DNA from: Sutterella massiliensis
Lineage (GTDB): Bacteria; Pseudomonadota; Gammaproteobacteria; Burkholderiales; Burkholderiaceae_F
Assembly: GCF_016899755.1 (NCBI RefSeq)
Contig: NZ_JACJJC010000005.1
Span: forward strand, 1-64,000
Direction: 5' to 3'
DNA: 64,000 bases
Under the pieces are notes generated by a model. It saw nothing but the letters and a program-made list of their open reading frames with translations. It was not told the DNA's origin and ran no database searches. The translations under genes and the position numbers were made by a program. Below are positions 18,344 to 29,510 of this stretch, in pieces. Each line of letters starts with the position of its first letter. Within the stretch, counting starts at the first letter, position 1.

Positions 18344-18402
18344 AATTGGTTTTTGTAAAAGCGGAGCGAAGAGCGCTCCGGACCGTTTCTTTCGTCGTTC
18401 GC

Positions 18403-21135
18403 ATGATTCCAGAGGGCTTCATCACCAGTCTGCTCGACCGCGCCGACATCGTCGACGTGGCCGGCCGTTACGTCCAGCTCAAGAAGAGCGGGCGCAACTA
18501 CATGTGCTGCTGCCCGTTCCACAAAGAAAAGACGCCCTCTTTTTCGATCAGCCCTTCGAAGCAAATCTACAAGTGCTTCGGCTGCGGCAAATCGGGCAAT
18601 GCCATCGGCTTTTTGATGGCAATCGAAAATCTGGAGTTCCCCGAAGCCGTTCGCAAGCTTGCGGGTTTTTACGGCATGGAGGTCCCCGAGGATCGCTCGC
18701 CCGCCAAGCGTGCCGCCCGCGAGCGCGCGAAGTCGCTTTCGGATTTCATGCAGGCGGCGGCCGACTTCTACACGCTGCAGCTTAAAACGACGAAAAAGGC
18801 GATCGACTACCTCAAGGCGCGTGAAATCTCCGGCGAGACGGCGGCGCGCTTTGCGCTCGGCTACTCGCCCGACGGCTGGCATGCGCTCAAGGCGGTCTTT
18901 CCCGACGAGCGCTACGACGAGCCCAAGCTCCTCGAAGTGGGGCTCGTCAACGAAAAGAACGGCCGCCGCTACGACGCCTTCCGAGACCGCATCATGTTCC
19001 CGATCCGCAACCCCAAGGGGGCGGTGATCGGGTTCGGTGCGCGCACGATGAAGGGCGACGAGCAGCCGAAGTACCTCAATAGTCCCGAGACGCCCATCTA
19101 TCACAAGGGCTCCGAGCTCTACGGCCTTTACGAAGGACGCAGCGACATTGGCGAGAAAGGCCGCGCCATTGTCTGCGAGGGCTACATGGACGTCATCCAG
19201 CTCTCGCAGGCTGGGTTCCGAGAGGCCGTCGCGGCGCTCGGGACGTCGATTACGCCCGAGCACGTGCGAAAGCTCTTCAAGCTTGCCGACGTCGTCTACT
19301 TCTCCTTTGACGGCGACTCGGCGGGCCGCAAGGCAGCCAAGCGCGCGCTGGAGGCGGCGCTTCCCGTTCTCACCGACACGCAGCGCGCCAATTTCGTGCT
19401 CCTGCCGCCCGAGCACGACCCCGACAGCCTCATCAAAGCCGAGGGGGCGCAGGCTTTCGAGCGCGAACTCGAAAAGTCGCTGCCGCTCACGGACTTTCTG
19501 AAGAGCCTTCTCCTCGAAGGCAAGTCGCTCGTCTTTGCCGAAGAGCGCGCCAAACTTGTTGCCGAAGCCAAGCCCTTCATTCTTGCGCTGCAGCACGCGC
19601 CCGTGCTGCGGCTCTCGCTTATGAAGGAGATTGCGGGCCTCGCACGTCTGCAGCCCGAAGACGTGGCTGCGCAGTACGGCTTGGCCCAGGGGAATTCGCC
19701 GAGTACGGCGAGCGGCGCGCTTTCGGGCGGCTACTACGGCGGCCGAGGCGCCTATCAGAGCGGCTGGCGAAGCTACCGGGGTGCGGGCGGGGGCTACGCG
19801 GGCTTGCGAAATGTGCAAAACGGCTGGCGCTCGGACCGACGGTTCGGGCGAGGGTACGACGGCTACTACGACCGGGGCGGCTACATGCCGCGTCCGGAGC
19901 CGCGCGTTCCCGTCAAGGATGTGCGCGACCGCATGCTGCAGTGCTTCCTGGCTTATCCGGCGCTTCTTTCCGAATTCAGCCACCAGATCGAGGACGAATT
20001 CATTTCGAGCGAGCACCCCGCCGCGCAGCGTATCGTCGAGGTGTGGCGCGCGGCCGCGCAGGAGGAAGAGGAAACGGGCGACGTCCTCAACCCGGCGTCG
20101 CTTCTCTCGGTGCTCGAACATTCCGAGCACGCGCAGTACTACCTGAAGCTGCTGGCGGACGAACTCGTTATCGAAACACCCGAAGAGGGGGCGCGTCTTG
20201 AGCTCAAGCGCGCGTTTCTCGACCTGGAACTCGAACGCACGAATTCGCGGCTTCTCCTCGAAGGGCAGGCGACGTTGCCCGACGAGGCGTTTCTCAAGCA
20301 GCTTGCGCTGCGGCGTGCCGAACTCGACGCACGCATCGAGGCTGCCAAGCTCGAAGAGCAGAACTACCGGCGGGAAGTCGAAACGCGCGAACGCAATTCG
20401 GGCGGCGCTGCCGGCGCCGCTTCGGAGAGCGACGCGCCGAAGGCGCTTTCCTCCAACCCGAAGGTGCGCGCGCTCCAGATGCACTTTCTCGGGGCCGATG
20501 CGGCGAAAGCCGAAAGTGCGGCGCTCGAGCGTTCGTCCGAGCCTGCTTTCGCTTCCTCGGGCAGCGCTTGGCGGCCTGAGGCTGCGCGCCGCGAAGAGAG
20601 TGCGGCCGTGTTCGGCGCCGCGCCGCCCGCGGCTTGGTCGCCCGCGTCTGCCCTGGCGGCCGCTGCAGCGACTGTTGCTCAACCGAGCGAATCGGCACCC
20701 GCCGCTTCGCCCGAACCCGCTCGTCCGGCTGCGGCGCCTGTTCCCGCGAGCAGCTGCGTCTCACCGGCAGCTTCACCCGAGGCGATCGCCAAGCGCAATG
20801 CCGCGCGCGCCAATCGCGACGCGATTCTTGCTGCGCTCATGGCCGATGCGCAAAAGCGCGCCGCTCAAAAGGGTGTTTCAACGGACGGTTTCTTCGGCGC
20901 GGCGCCGGTTGTGCCGGGCGCTCCCGGCGTGCCGCCCTCTGACGGCTCGGACCTGCCGTCGGGCGGTCCGGACCCCGACATGGCGGGGACTTCGGGCTTT
21001 GCCGATGCGGGTGCCGTTCCCGAAGGCTTCAACGATGTCCCGCCCATTGAGGACGACGAAGCCTACGCGTTCGAGTCTGATGCGGGCGGCGATGAATTCG
21101 ATGCGGCCGACTTCGACCGATTCCGCGGCCGCTGA
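18403..21135 (+). CDS. dnaG: DNA primase with low-complexity insert and long C-terminal extension
   Basis: DnaG makes RNA primers for replication and binds the DnaB helicase. The start MIPEGFITSLLDRADIVDVA is canonical. The CHC2 zinc ribbon uses Cys37, His40, Cys58 and Cys61; the TOPRIM core has EGYMDV (near 264) and FDGDSAGRKAAKRAL. Two features are odd. Residues about 440-497, between the polymerase core and the helicase-binding domain, form a Gly/Tyr/Arg-rich RGG-like stretch (GGYYGGRGAY, YDGYYDRGGY). After the helicase-binding domain (about 503-656) comes a 250-residue Ala/Pro/Ser-rich tail ending in an acidic segment. Total 910 residues against about 600 in typical primases. It is probably cotranscribed with rpoD or lies upstream of it. 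Confidence 0.96.
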   Translation: MIPEGFITSLLDRADIVDVAGRYVQLKKSGRNYMCCCPFHKEKTPSFSISPSKQIYKCFGCGKSGNAIGFLMAIENLEFPEAVRKLAGFYGMEVPEDRSPAKRAARERAKSLSDFMQAAADFYTLQLKTTKKAIDYLKAREISGETAARFALGYSPDGWHALKAVFPDERYDEPKLLEVGLVNEKNGRRYDAFRDRIMFPIRNPKGAVIGFGARTMKGDEQPKYLNSPETPIYHKGSELYGLYEGRSDIGEKGRAIVCEGYMDVIQLSQAGFREAVAALGTSITPEHVRKLFKLADVVYFSFDGDSAGRKAAKRALEAALPVLTDTQRANFVLLPPEHDPDSLIKAEGAQAFERELEKSLPLTDFLKSLLLEGKSLVFAEERAKLVAEAKPFILALQHAPVLRLSLMKEIAGLARLQPEDVAAQYGLAQGNSPSTASGALSGGYYGGRGAYQSGWRSYRGAGGGYAGLRNVQNGWRSDRRFGRGYDGYYDRGGYMPRPEPRVPVKDVRDRMLQCFLAYPALLSEFSHQIEDEFISSEHPAAQRIVEVWRAAAQEEEETGDVLNPASLLSVLEHSEHAQYYLKLLADELVIETPEEGARLELKRAFLDLELERTNSRLLLEGQATLPDEAFLKQLALRRAELDARIEAAKLEEQNYRREVETRERNSGGAAGAASESDAPKALSSNPKVRALQMHFLGADAAKAESAALERSSEPAFASSGSAWRPEAARREESAAVFGAAPPAAWSPASALAAAAATVAQPSESAPAASPEPARPAAAPVPASSCVSPAASPEAIAKRNAARANRDAILAALMADAQKRAAQKGVSTDGFFGAAPVVPGAPGVPPSDGSDLPSGGPDPDMAGTSGFADAGAVPEGFNDVPPIEDDEAYAFESDAGGDEFDAADFDRFRGR

Positions 21136-21581
21136 TCGGTCGGCCGTACTTCCCGAGAGGCGTTGCGCGCGCCCGTGCCGGGCGTATCCGAATGCGGATG
21201 AGGCGTTCAAACAAGCAAATTCGCCGTGAAAATCGTTTCCGCCGTCTAGGTAGAACGGAGTACGGAAACGTTTTGTTACAAAATAGCGTGCAGTATGTCT
21301 TGAAATCTCTAGGGTTTCTTCGGATGGATCAAAGGTCGAAAAGGGGCCGATATGGCAAAATTTCGAGGATATACGTCCGTTTCGGTGGTTCGGGAGCCGT
21401 TTCGGAAGTCTTTCACATAAAAGTTGACGGGGCGTGCGGCCGGGGCGGCCGACGCGCTTCGATGCGCACACCTCTGCGGGCTGCCTGCGGCTGTCCGACG
21501 GGGGCTTTCGGCATTTAGAGCGGCGGCGTTTCGCTTAAAGCGGCCCCGGGGCTGCGGCCGCAGAGCACGGAGTGGTTATAC
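21136..21581 (+). promoter_or_regulatory. Long leader between dnaG and rpoD
   Basis: 446 bases without a convincing gene. The region 21220-21430 is AT-richer than the genes. TTGTTA (21273-21278) lies upstream of TATGTC-like bases but no fully convincing promoter was found. GGAG sits about 8 bases before the rpoD ATG. A promoter of rpoD inside this stretch is likely, since the gap is too long for simple cotranscription, but it is not located. Confidence 0.3.
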
Positions 21582-24368
21582 ATGGCTGGTTCAAAAAAAG
21601 CGACTGAAGCGAAGGATTCGTCCGTTGAAAAGACCTCGGCGAAGAAAGCGAAGAAGTCGGCATCGAAGGCGGCGCCGCTCGAGACGGCCGGCCTGACGCT
21701 CTCCGTGGAGGCTGTCGACGTGCAGGAAAAGAAGACGAAGAAGCGCCGCACGAAGGCGGAGGCGGCCGAAGAAGCGCTGCAGAGCGCTGCGGCGACGGAA
21801 GCGACCGAAGCCGCCGAAAAGCCCAAGAAGAGCAAGCCCTCGAAGAAGGCGAAGGCCGCCGTCGAAACGGCGGCGCCCGAGGCTGCCGAGAGCGAAAAGG
21901 CGCCCGAGGATGAGAAGGCGGCCAAGCCCAAGAAGTCGCGCTCGACGAAGAGCAAGGCTGAGAAGGCGGAAAAAGCCGAAAAGACCGAAAAGAAGTCCGC
22001 CCGCGCGAAGAAGGCGAAGGCCGAGGTTGCCGAGGCGGCTGCCTCTGAAGAGGCCGAACCCGCCGAAGCGAGCGAAGCGACGGCCGAAGCCGCGTCCGAG
22101 GGCGAAGAAAAGCCCAAGAAGACGCGCGCGAAGTCGACGCGCACGAAGAGTGCCAAGACGAAGACCGCCAAAAAAGACGCCAAGCCCAAGAAGAGCGCGC
22201 GCGGACGCAAGAAGGCCGTTGAAGACGACGATCTCGACGGGTTCGAGGGCGACGACGACAATTTCGCCGACGTGATCGACGCCGAAGACGCCGACGACTA
22301 CGAAGATATTCCGGAGCTCGAAGGACTCGACGATGTTTCGTCGGGTGAAGGCGCCTCGCAAGACGACGTAGAGGACGTCGAAGGGGTCGAGGAAGCCGAA
22401 GAGACTGCTGCCGACGCCAAGAGCGAAGCCGCGGCCGACGCCAAGGGCGCAGCGCCCGCAAAGAAGACGCGTGTTTCGCGCAAGAGCCGCGCCGCCAAGG
22501 AAAAGGCGATCCGCGAAGCGATGGCGCACGGCTACAGCGTTGACGGCGACGACTCGCAGGAAGTGCGCCGCTCGCGCCTCATTAAGCTCATCAGCATGGG
22601 CAAGGAGCGCGGCTACGTCACCTATAGCGAAATTAACGACAACATCCCGAATACGCTCCTTGACGACGACGCGATCGAAGCGATTGTGCACATTCTCGGC
22701 AACCTCAATATTGCCGTGCACGAAGTCGCGCCCGACGAGGAGCAGCTCCTCATGCAGGGCACGGGCGCCGCGATGAGCGAAGAGGATGCCGAGGCGGAAG
22801 CCGAAGCGGCGCTCTCGACCGTTGACAGCGAATTCGGCCGCACGACCGACCCCGTTCGCATCTATATGCGCGAAATGGGTTCGGTCGAGCTGCTTTCGCG
22901 CGAAGGTGAAATCGAGATCAGCAAGCGCATCGAGGACGGCTTGAAGCACATGGTGCTCGCCATTGCCCGGTGCCCTGTGACGATCGAAGAGATCTTGAAG
23001 AGCGCACACGCCATTCGCGAAGGCGACACGCCGATCGACGAAATCGTCGACGGCCTCGTTTCGACGAACGACGAAAAGGGCGTGCTCGGTCACAACGAAG
23101 ACGAAACGGATATGGGCGCCTCGGCCATGACGGTCGGGCAGCTGCAGGAACTCAAGAAGAAGAGCCTGGAGATCTTCGACCGCGTCGAAGCGCATTTTGA
23201 CGAATTAAAGCGCGTCTTCGTCGAAGAGGGCCCCGACGCCGCGTCGCTCGAAGACTACAAGGATCGCATCCAGCAGGAACTCATGGGCATTCGCTTTACG
23301 GCGAAGAATGCCGACAAGCTCTGCGAAACGCTGCGCCGCACGGTGAACGACGTTCGCAAGAGCGAGCGCACCGTCTACGACGAGCTCGTGCGTCGCATCG
23401 GCATCAACCGCGAGTGGTTCCTCGGCAACTTCATTGCCAACGCCTCGCGCGTGGGTTGGATCGACGAAGTGGCGGCGAAGTACCCGGAAAAGGCGCCTGC
23501 GATTCTGCGTATGCGTGCGACCGTTGAAGAAGAGCAGCGACACTTGGCCGACCTCGAAAAGCACGCCTATTCGACGGTGGGCTCGCTTCTCGATACCTAT
23601 AAGCAGATGGCTACGGGTGAAGCCAAGGCGCGCAATGCCAAGCGCGAAATGACCGAAGCGAACCTGCGCCTCGTCATTTCGATCGCCAAGAAGTACACGA
23701 ACCGCGGCCTGCAGTTCCTCGACCTGATCCAGGAAGGCAACGTCGGCCTCATGAAGGCCGTCGACAAGTTTGAGTATCGCCGCGGCTACAAGTTCTCGAC
23801 CTATGCGACCTGGTGGATCCGCCAGGCCATCACCCGCTCTATCGCCGACCAGGCGCGCACGATCCGCATTCCGGTGCACATGATCGAAACGATCAACCGC
23901 ATGAATCGAATCACGCGTCAGGTGCTGCAGGAAACCGGGGTCGAGCCCGACAGCCGCAAGCTTGCCGAGCTGATGGAAATGCCCGAGGACAAGATCCTCA
24001 AGATCATGAAGATCGCCAAGGAGCCGATTTCGATGGAAACGCCGATCGGCGACGACGACGATTCGCACCTCGGCGACTTCCTCGAAGACACGCAGACGGT
24101 GGCGCCTTCGGAAGCCATCCAGAATACGAGCCTCTCGGAGACGGTCCGTCAGGTGCTCGACAGCTTGTCGCCGCGCGAAGCGAAGGTGCTTCGCATGCGC
24201 TTTGGCATCGAAATGCAGTCCGACCACACGCTCGAAGAGGTGGGCAAGCAGTTCGACGTGACGCGCGAACGCATTCGCCAGATCGAAACGAAGGCGCTTC
24301 GCAAGCTCCGCCACCCGTCGCGTGCCGACAAGCTTCGCAGCTTCATCGAAGGCGACAACAAGGACTGA
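21582..24368 (+). CDS. rpoD: Housekeeping RNA polymerase sigma factor with long Lys/Ala/Glu-rich N-terminus
   Basis: Group-1 sigma-70 factor. All conserved regions are present: region 1.1 (about 300-385), 1.2 [11 protein letters not shown] (near 422), region 2 with [16 protein letters not shown] (near 693) and the -10 reader [15 protein letters not shown] (near 743), and region 4.2 [10 protein letters not shown] (near 893). Regions 2.4 and 4.2 match E. coli RpoD almost residue for residue, so it should read TTGACA/TATAAT promoters. Residues 1-230 are a histone-H1-like run of Lys, Ala, Glu and Pro (repeated KKAK, PKKS and EKAEK blocks), followed by a very acidic stretch (about 210-270). The total of 928 residues compares with 613 in E. 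coli. It lies downstream of dnaG. Confidence 0.97.
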   Translation: MAGSKKATEAKDSSVEKTSAKKAKKSASKAAPLETAGLTLSVEAVDVQEKKTKKRRTKAEAAEEALQSAAATEATEAAEKPKKSKPSKKAKAAVETAAPEAAESEKAPEDEKAAKPKKSRSTKSKAEKAEKAEKTEKKSARAKKAKAEVAEAAASEEAEPAEASEATAEAASEGEEKPKKTRAKSTRTKSAKTKTAKKDAKPKKSARGRKKAVEDDDLDGFEGDDDNFADVIDAEDADDYEDIPELEGLDDVSSGEGASQDDVEDVEGVEEAEETAADAKSEAAADAKGAAPAKKTRVSRKSRAAKEKAIREAMAHGYSVDGDDSQEVRRSRLIKLISMGKERGYVTYSEINDNIPNTLLDDDAIEAIVHILGNLNIAVHEVAPDEEQLLMQGTGAAMSEEDAEAEAEAALSTVDSEFGRTTDPVRIYMREMGSVELLSREGEIEISKRIEDGLKHMVLAIARCPVTIEEILKSAHAIREGDTPIDEIVDGLVSTNDEKGVLGHNEDETDMGASAMTVGQLQELKKKSLEIFDRVEAHFDELKRVFVEEGPDAASLEDYKDRIQQELMGIRFTAKNADKLCETLRRTVNDVRKSERTVYDELVRRIGINREWFLGNFIANASRVGWIDEVAAKYPEKAPAILRMRATVEEEQRHLADLEKHAYSTVGSLLDTYKQMATGEAKARNAKREMTEANLRLVISIAKKYTNRGLQFLDLIQEGNVGLMKAVDKFEYRRGYKFSTYATWWIRQAITRSIADQARTIRIPVHMIETINRMNRITRQVLQETGVEPDSRKLAELMEMPEDKILKIMKIAKEPISMETPIGDDDDSHLGDFLEDTQTVAPSEAIQNTSLSETVRQVLDSLSPREAKVLRMRFGIEMQSDHTLEEVGKQFDVTRERIRQIETKALRKLRHPSRADKLRSFIEGDNKD

Positions 24369-24430
24369 CGTTCGTTTCGCGCTCGCTTGGACCGACGGGG
24401 GCCGCCAAAGGCGCCCGCCGCATTGCAAAG

Positions 24431-24469
24431 AAAAACGCACGACCGCTCGATCGGCTGTCGTGCGTTTTT
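24431..24469. terminator. Bidirectional terminator between rpoD and proX-like gene
   Basis: A perfect 13-bp stem AAAAACGCACGAC (24431-24443) / GTCGTGCGTTTTT (24457-24469) with T-runs on both strands lies between two convergent genes, 62 bases past the rpoD stop. Confidence 0.9.
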
Positions 24470-24518
24470 GCGATCGGCTCGCTCGAACGAAGCGCAAGCG
24501 CTCTGCGCGGGCGCGCCT

Positions 24519-25019
24519 TCAGTCAAAGCGGCAGAGCGTAACGCGTACGCCGCTCGCTTCAAGAAACGCAATGAGGTCGCTCGTTTTCAGATAGACGGTT
24601 GCCGTGTTGTCGTTCGGGTGCAGACCGATGAGGTTTTCTTCGTCGAGAAAATCGCGGTCGACAAAGAATTCGACGACATGCGCGCGGTCGTTCAGGAGGC
24701 CGAAAGGCGAAACGGCGCCAGGGAAGAGGCCGAGGAGCGTAGCAAGCGCTTCGGGTTCGGCGAGTGTGAGTCGGCGCGTCCCGTGCGCCGCGCGGAAAGC
24801 TTTGAGGTCGACACGCTTTTCATCGCGAACGCTCATAAGGAAATAGCGCGCTTTCTTGTCGTCGCGCACGAAGAGGTTTTTCGCTTGAGCGAGCGGATGC
24901 GGGCGCTCGAGCGCCCGCGCTTCGACCATGTTGTAGACCGCGGGATGCTCGTGCAGTTCGAACGCAATGCCCGCTCGGGCAAGCGCTTCAAGTACGCGTG
25001 CGCGTTGCGCTCGGCGCAT
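24519..25019 (-). CDS. ProX/PrdX-type aminoacyl-tRNA(Pro) deacylase
   Basis: 166-residue YbaK-superfamily protein, of the ProXp-ala/PrdX group that clears Ala-tRNA(Pro). Evidence is FELHEHPAVYNM near the N-terminus, KNLFVRDDKKARYFL, the invariant Lys in KRVDLKAF, and GAVSPFGLLND with a following acidic FFVDRDFLDEE. It is distinct from the YbaK at 12314-12811. The ATG at 25019 was chosen because the conserved helix starts just after it; a TTG at 25070 with AGGA upstream would add 17 residues. It lies on the opposite strand between two sigma-factor genes. Confidence 0.88.
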   Translation of the reverse strand: MRRAQRARVLEALARAGIAFELHEHPAVYNMVEARALERPHPLAQAKNLFVRDDKKARYFLMSVRDEKRVDLKAFRAAHGTRRLTLAEPEALATLLGLFPGAVSPFGLLNDRAHVVEFFVDRDFLDEENLIGLHPNDNTATVYLKTSDLIAFLEASGVRVTLCRFD

Positions 25020-25350
25020 TTCGGTCTGATCGTCGTCGTGACTGCGGACGGTCGCTTGTGGGGTACTCAATTTTTGAGATCCTAAAATGTTTCGTTTTCT
25101 TCCGGCAGGACGGAATGATCGCAGGAATTATCCCGAAAAGGGACAATGAGAGCGTCACTTCGACGCCTTTCAAACGGCGTCTCGAACCGTACTTCAAAAG
25201 AATGCTTGACGTCATTTTTGACCGTTGGTCGAGAAAAGTGACGCATTTGACATTCGCTTTTGCGTCGAATTCGCAAAGCTGTATTGATTTTCGACAGAAA
25301 AAAGCATCGAATCACGGCTTTTGACGCCGAGAGAATATTGCTTTTTTGGA

Positions 25351-25379
25351 TTGAAAAATGTAGTCGATCCTTGTATTCT
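25351..25379 (+). promoter_or_regulatory. Predicted promoter of the second sigma factor gene
   Basis: -35 TTGAAA (25351-25356), exactly 17 bp, -10 TATTCT (25374-25379). Transcription would begin near 25386, giving a 5' leader of about 350 bases. Confidence 0.65.
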
Positions 25380-25395
25380 GAACGCCTTTTTTCCC

Positions 25396-25418
25396 GCTGC
25401 CCTTTGTGGCAGCTTTTT
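25396..25418 (+). terminator. Terminator-like hairpin at the very start of the second sigma transcript
   Basis: GCTGCC (25396-25401), loop CTTTGT, GGCAGC (25408-25413), then TTTTT (25414-25418). It begins about 10 bases after the predicted start site, so it would form in the first 35 nucleotides of the RNA. The stem is short (6 bp) but GC-rich and has a proper U-run. Confidence 0.55.
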
Positions 25419-25736
25419 CGTGTGTGCGCCCCTTATAAGCGGGCCGAAAGCTCCGAAGTGCGAATGCGTCAGCCGGTGGGACCGGAGAGAGAAGAGAATG
25501 CGCCTTCGTTCGAGCGCGGCCCGACGCTGAGGAAAGGTTCCTCCGGGCAGCTCATGCGGCAGAAAGCTCGCGCGGGAAAAGACTGTGCGACCTCCGAAAG
25601 TCCGTTTCGGCGTCGGGGCGTTCACACGAGAAAGATTCGAATTCGCACGGATTGTGCGGCGGCTGCAAGCGCTGAATCGGCCCCGGAGGAGCGGGCGGGC
25701 GCACGCCGAACGATTCGCTGCAAGCTTGGGGAAAAC

Positions 25737-27764
<2,028 letters not shown>

Positions 27765-27808
27765 ATCGCCGCAGGCCCTGAAGACAAGCGGGGCCACGGC
27801 TTCGAAGG

Positions 27809-27850
27809 AGCCGCTTCGTGCTCCGTCCGTCGGACGGAACTCGGGCGGCT
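27809..27850 (+). terminator. Possible terminator after the second sigma gene
   Basis: AGCCGC (27809-27814) pairs with GCGGCT (27845-27850), enclosing a stem CCGTCC/GGACGG (27823-27828/27832-27837). The downstream tail TCGCTTTTCC is only moderately T-rich, so strength is uncertain. Confidence 0.4.
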
Positions 27851-27889
27851 TCGCTTTTCCGAGCGTCGCGCCGTGCGAAATCGTGCGGA

Positions 27890-27918
27890 TTCGAAAAAAC
27901 GCGGCAATCGGGTAAAAT
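27890..27918 (+). promoter_or_regulatory. Predicted rhlE promoter
   Basis: TTCGAA (27890-27895), 17 bp, TAAAAT (27913-27918), 95 bases ahead of the helicase ATG. The -35 is weak. Confidence 0.4.
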
Positions 27919-28012
27919 CAAACGTTTCCGTGATCTTTCAAGCGCGCATTGCGAGCAAGGTGCGCGCGAGAGAGCGCCGGCGCTTTCATCATTTTCGACA
28001 GACGCATTCAGG

Positions 28013-29443
28013 ATGTCTTCCTTCGAACAATTCGGTCTAGATTCCCGCATTCTTTCCGCCATCGCCCGCATGGGCTATCGGGAGCCGACGCCCATCCAGG
28101 CGCAGGCGATTCCCGTCGTCATGAGAGGGGGCGACGTTATGGGAGCGGCACAGACCGGCACCGGGAAGACTGCGGGCTACGGGCTGCCGCTTCTTGAGCG
28201 GATTCTCCCGAAGGCCAATACCTCCGCTTCGCCCGCACGTCACCCCGTGCGCGCGCTCATCCTGACGCCGACGCGCGAACTTGCCGACCAGGTGAACGAA
28301 AACCTCGTCAAGTACGCTGCAGACGTGCCGCTTCGCGTAGGTGTTGTCTACGGCGGCGTCGACATTCGTCCGCAGGCCGACATGCTGCGTCGCGGCATTG
28401 AAGTGCTCACCGCGACGCCCGGGCGACTCCTCGACCATGTCGAAAGCCGCGCCGTGAACCTTTCGCAGGTCGAAGTGGTCGTGCTCGACGAAGCCGACCG
28501 CATGCTCGACATGGGGTTCCTGCCCGACATTTCGCGCATCCTGAAGCTTTTGCCCGCCAATCGCCAGAGTCTGCTCTTCTCGGCGACTTTCTCGCCCGAA
28601 ATCAAGCGTCTCGCGAAAAATTTCCTGCGCGACAATCCGGCGATCATCGAAGTGGCGCGAGAAAATTCGACGGCCGACACCGTGACGCAGGAGCTCTTCA
28701 GCGTCTCCGAGCGCGACAAGACCGACGTTCTCATCGATATGCTCAAGACGCGCGGCCCCGAAGGCGGTCCGCTCACGCAGGTGCTTGTCTTCGTCAACGC
28801 GAAGATCACCTGCCGACGCTTGGCGCGTACGCTCGAGCGCGTCGGTATCAATGCCGACGCCATTCACGGCGACAAGACGCAGGAAGAGCGTCAGGCCGCG
28901 CTCGAGGGCTTCAAGAGCGGCGCGATTCACGTGCTCGTTGCGACCGACGTCGCTGCGCGCGGGCTTGACATCAAGGAGCTTCCCTTCGTCATCAACTACG
29001 ACGTGCCTTACAGCGCCGAAGATTACGTGCACCGCATCGGCCGCACGGGGCGTGCGGGCAGCAAGGGCGTCGCTTCAATGCTTGCGACCGAGAGCGACGC
29101 GCGTCTCGTTGAGGCGATTGAAAAGCTTACCAAGCAGAGCTTCACGGCAATTCCGCTTTCGCCCATGCCGCGAAGCCGCCGTCCGTCGCGCCGCGGCACC
29201 CCCGCTGAACGCATCGATACGCCTGAGGACGAAAAGCTCGCACGCGAACGCGCTCGCGCTTATGTGCCGCCCTCTCAGCGCCTTCGCGATCCGATTTTCG
29301 ATATGCCCTATATCGAGCATACGAACCGTACGGGCGAGAAGGCCGGGCAGCAGGCGCCCGCTTATCTCGAGCGCCGTGAAAAGAAGCGCCCGCTTGCCGC
29401 GCTTCTCGGTGGTTTCCCGATTGCGCGCAGCCGCGACGCGTGA
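28013..29443 (+). CDS. rhlE: DEAD-box RNA helicase, RhlE type
   Basis: 476-residue ATP-dependent RNA helicase. Motifs in order: Q motif with PTPIQAQAIP, Walker A AQTGTGKT, PTRELA, TPGRLLDH, DEAD, SAT, and HRIGRTGRAG near residue 345. The C-terminal 100 residues are basic and probably RNA-binding. The start MSSFEQFGLD is the usual RhlE N-terminus, so ATG 28013 was chosen over upstream codons. RhlE acts in rRNA assembly or mRNA decay in other proteobacteria; RhlB and DbpA are less likely because the RhlE N-terminus and PMPRSRRPSRR tail fit better. Confidence 0.92.
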   Translation: MSSFEQFGLDSRILSAIARMGYREPTPIQAQAIPVVMRGGDVMGAAQTGTGKTAGYGLPLLERILPKANTSASPARHPVRALILTPTRELADQVNENLVKYAADVPLRVGVVYGGVDIRPQADMLRRGIEVLTATPGRLLDHVESRAVNLSQVEVVVLDEADRMLDMGFLPDISRILKLLPANRQSLLFSATFSPEIKRLAKNFLRDNPAIIEVARENSTADTVTQELFSVSERDKTDVLIDMLKTRGPEGGPLTQVLVFVNAKITCRRLARTLERVGINADAIHGDKTQEERQAALEGFKSGAIHVLVATDVAARGLDIKELPFVINYDVPYSAEDYVHRIGRTGRAGSKGVASMLATESDARLVEAIEKLTKQSFTAIPLSPMPRSRRPSRRGTPAERIDTPEDEKLARERARAYVPPSQRLRDPIFDMPYIEHTNRTGEKAGQQAPAYLERREKKRPLAALLGGFPIARSRDA

Positions 29444-29475
29444 TCTCCAAAAGCCGAAGAAGCCCTGACGTGCCA

Positions 29476-29504
29476 TTGCTTTTTCAAGGCGCTTGGGGCA
29501 TACT
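29476..29504 (+). promoter_or_regulatory. Possible promoter of a non-coding RNA
   Basis: TTGCTT (29476-29481), 17 bp, CATACT (29499-29504). It would start a transcript near 29511 that ends at the terminator at 29696-29731, about 220 nt with no good gene inside. Confidence 0.35.
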
Positions 29505-29510
29505 TCAAAA

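Larger units (their letters stand above)
25071..25736 (+). promoter_or_regulatory. 666-base region upstream of the second sigma gene
   Basis: No convincing gene, although the sigma frame stays open upstream to 25260. Bases 25075-25390 are AT-rich. The region holds a good promoter (25351-25379) and an intrinsic-terminator-like hairpin right after it (25396-25418), then about 320 bases of GC-rich leader before the ATG at 25737, which has GGGGA at good spacing. Confidence 0.6.

Noticed and set aside
17215-20682. A 1155-codon open frame on the minus strand opposite dnaG
   Set aside because: It lies fully antisense to dnaG and the DUF4143 gene, is rich in Arg and Glu without any domain, and arises from the GC-biased third positions of the plus-strand genes.
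21299-21330. CTTGAAA upstream of rpoD as a heat-shock (sigma-32) promoter
   Set aside because: The matching CCCCAT-like -10 element is absent at the required distance.
25260-25736. Upstream in-frame extension of the second sigma factor
   Set aside because: It would start before the predicted promoter, shows no sigma similarity, and ATG 25737 has a good ribosome-binding site.
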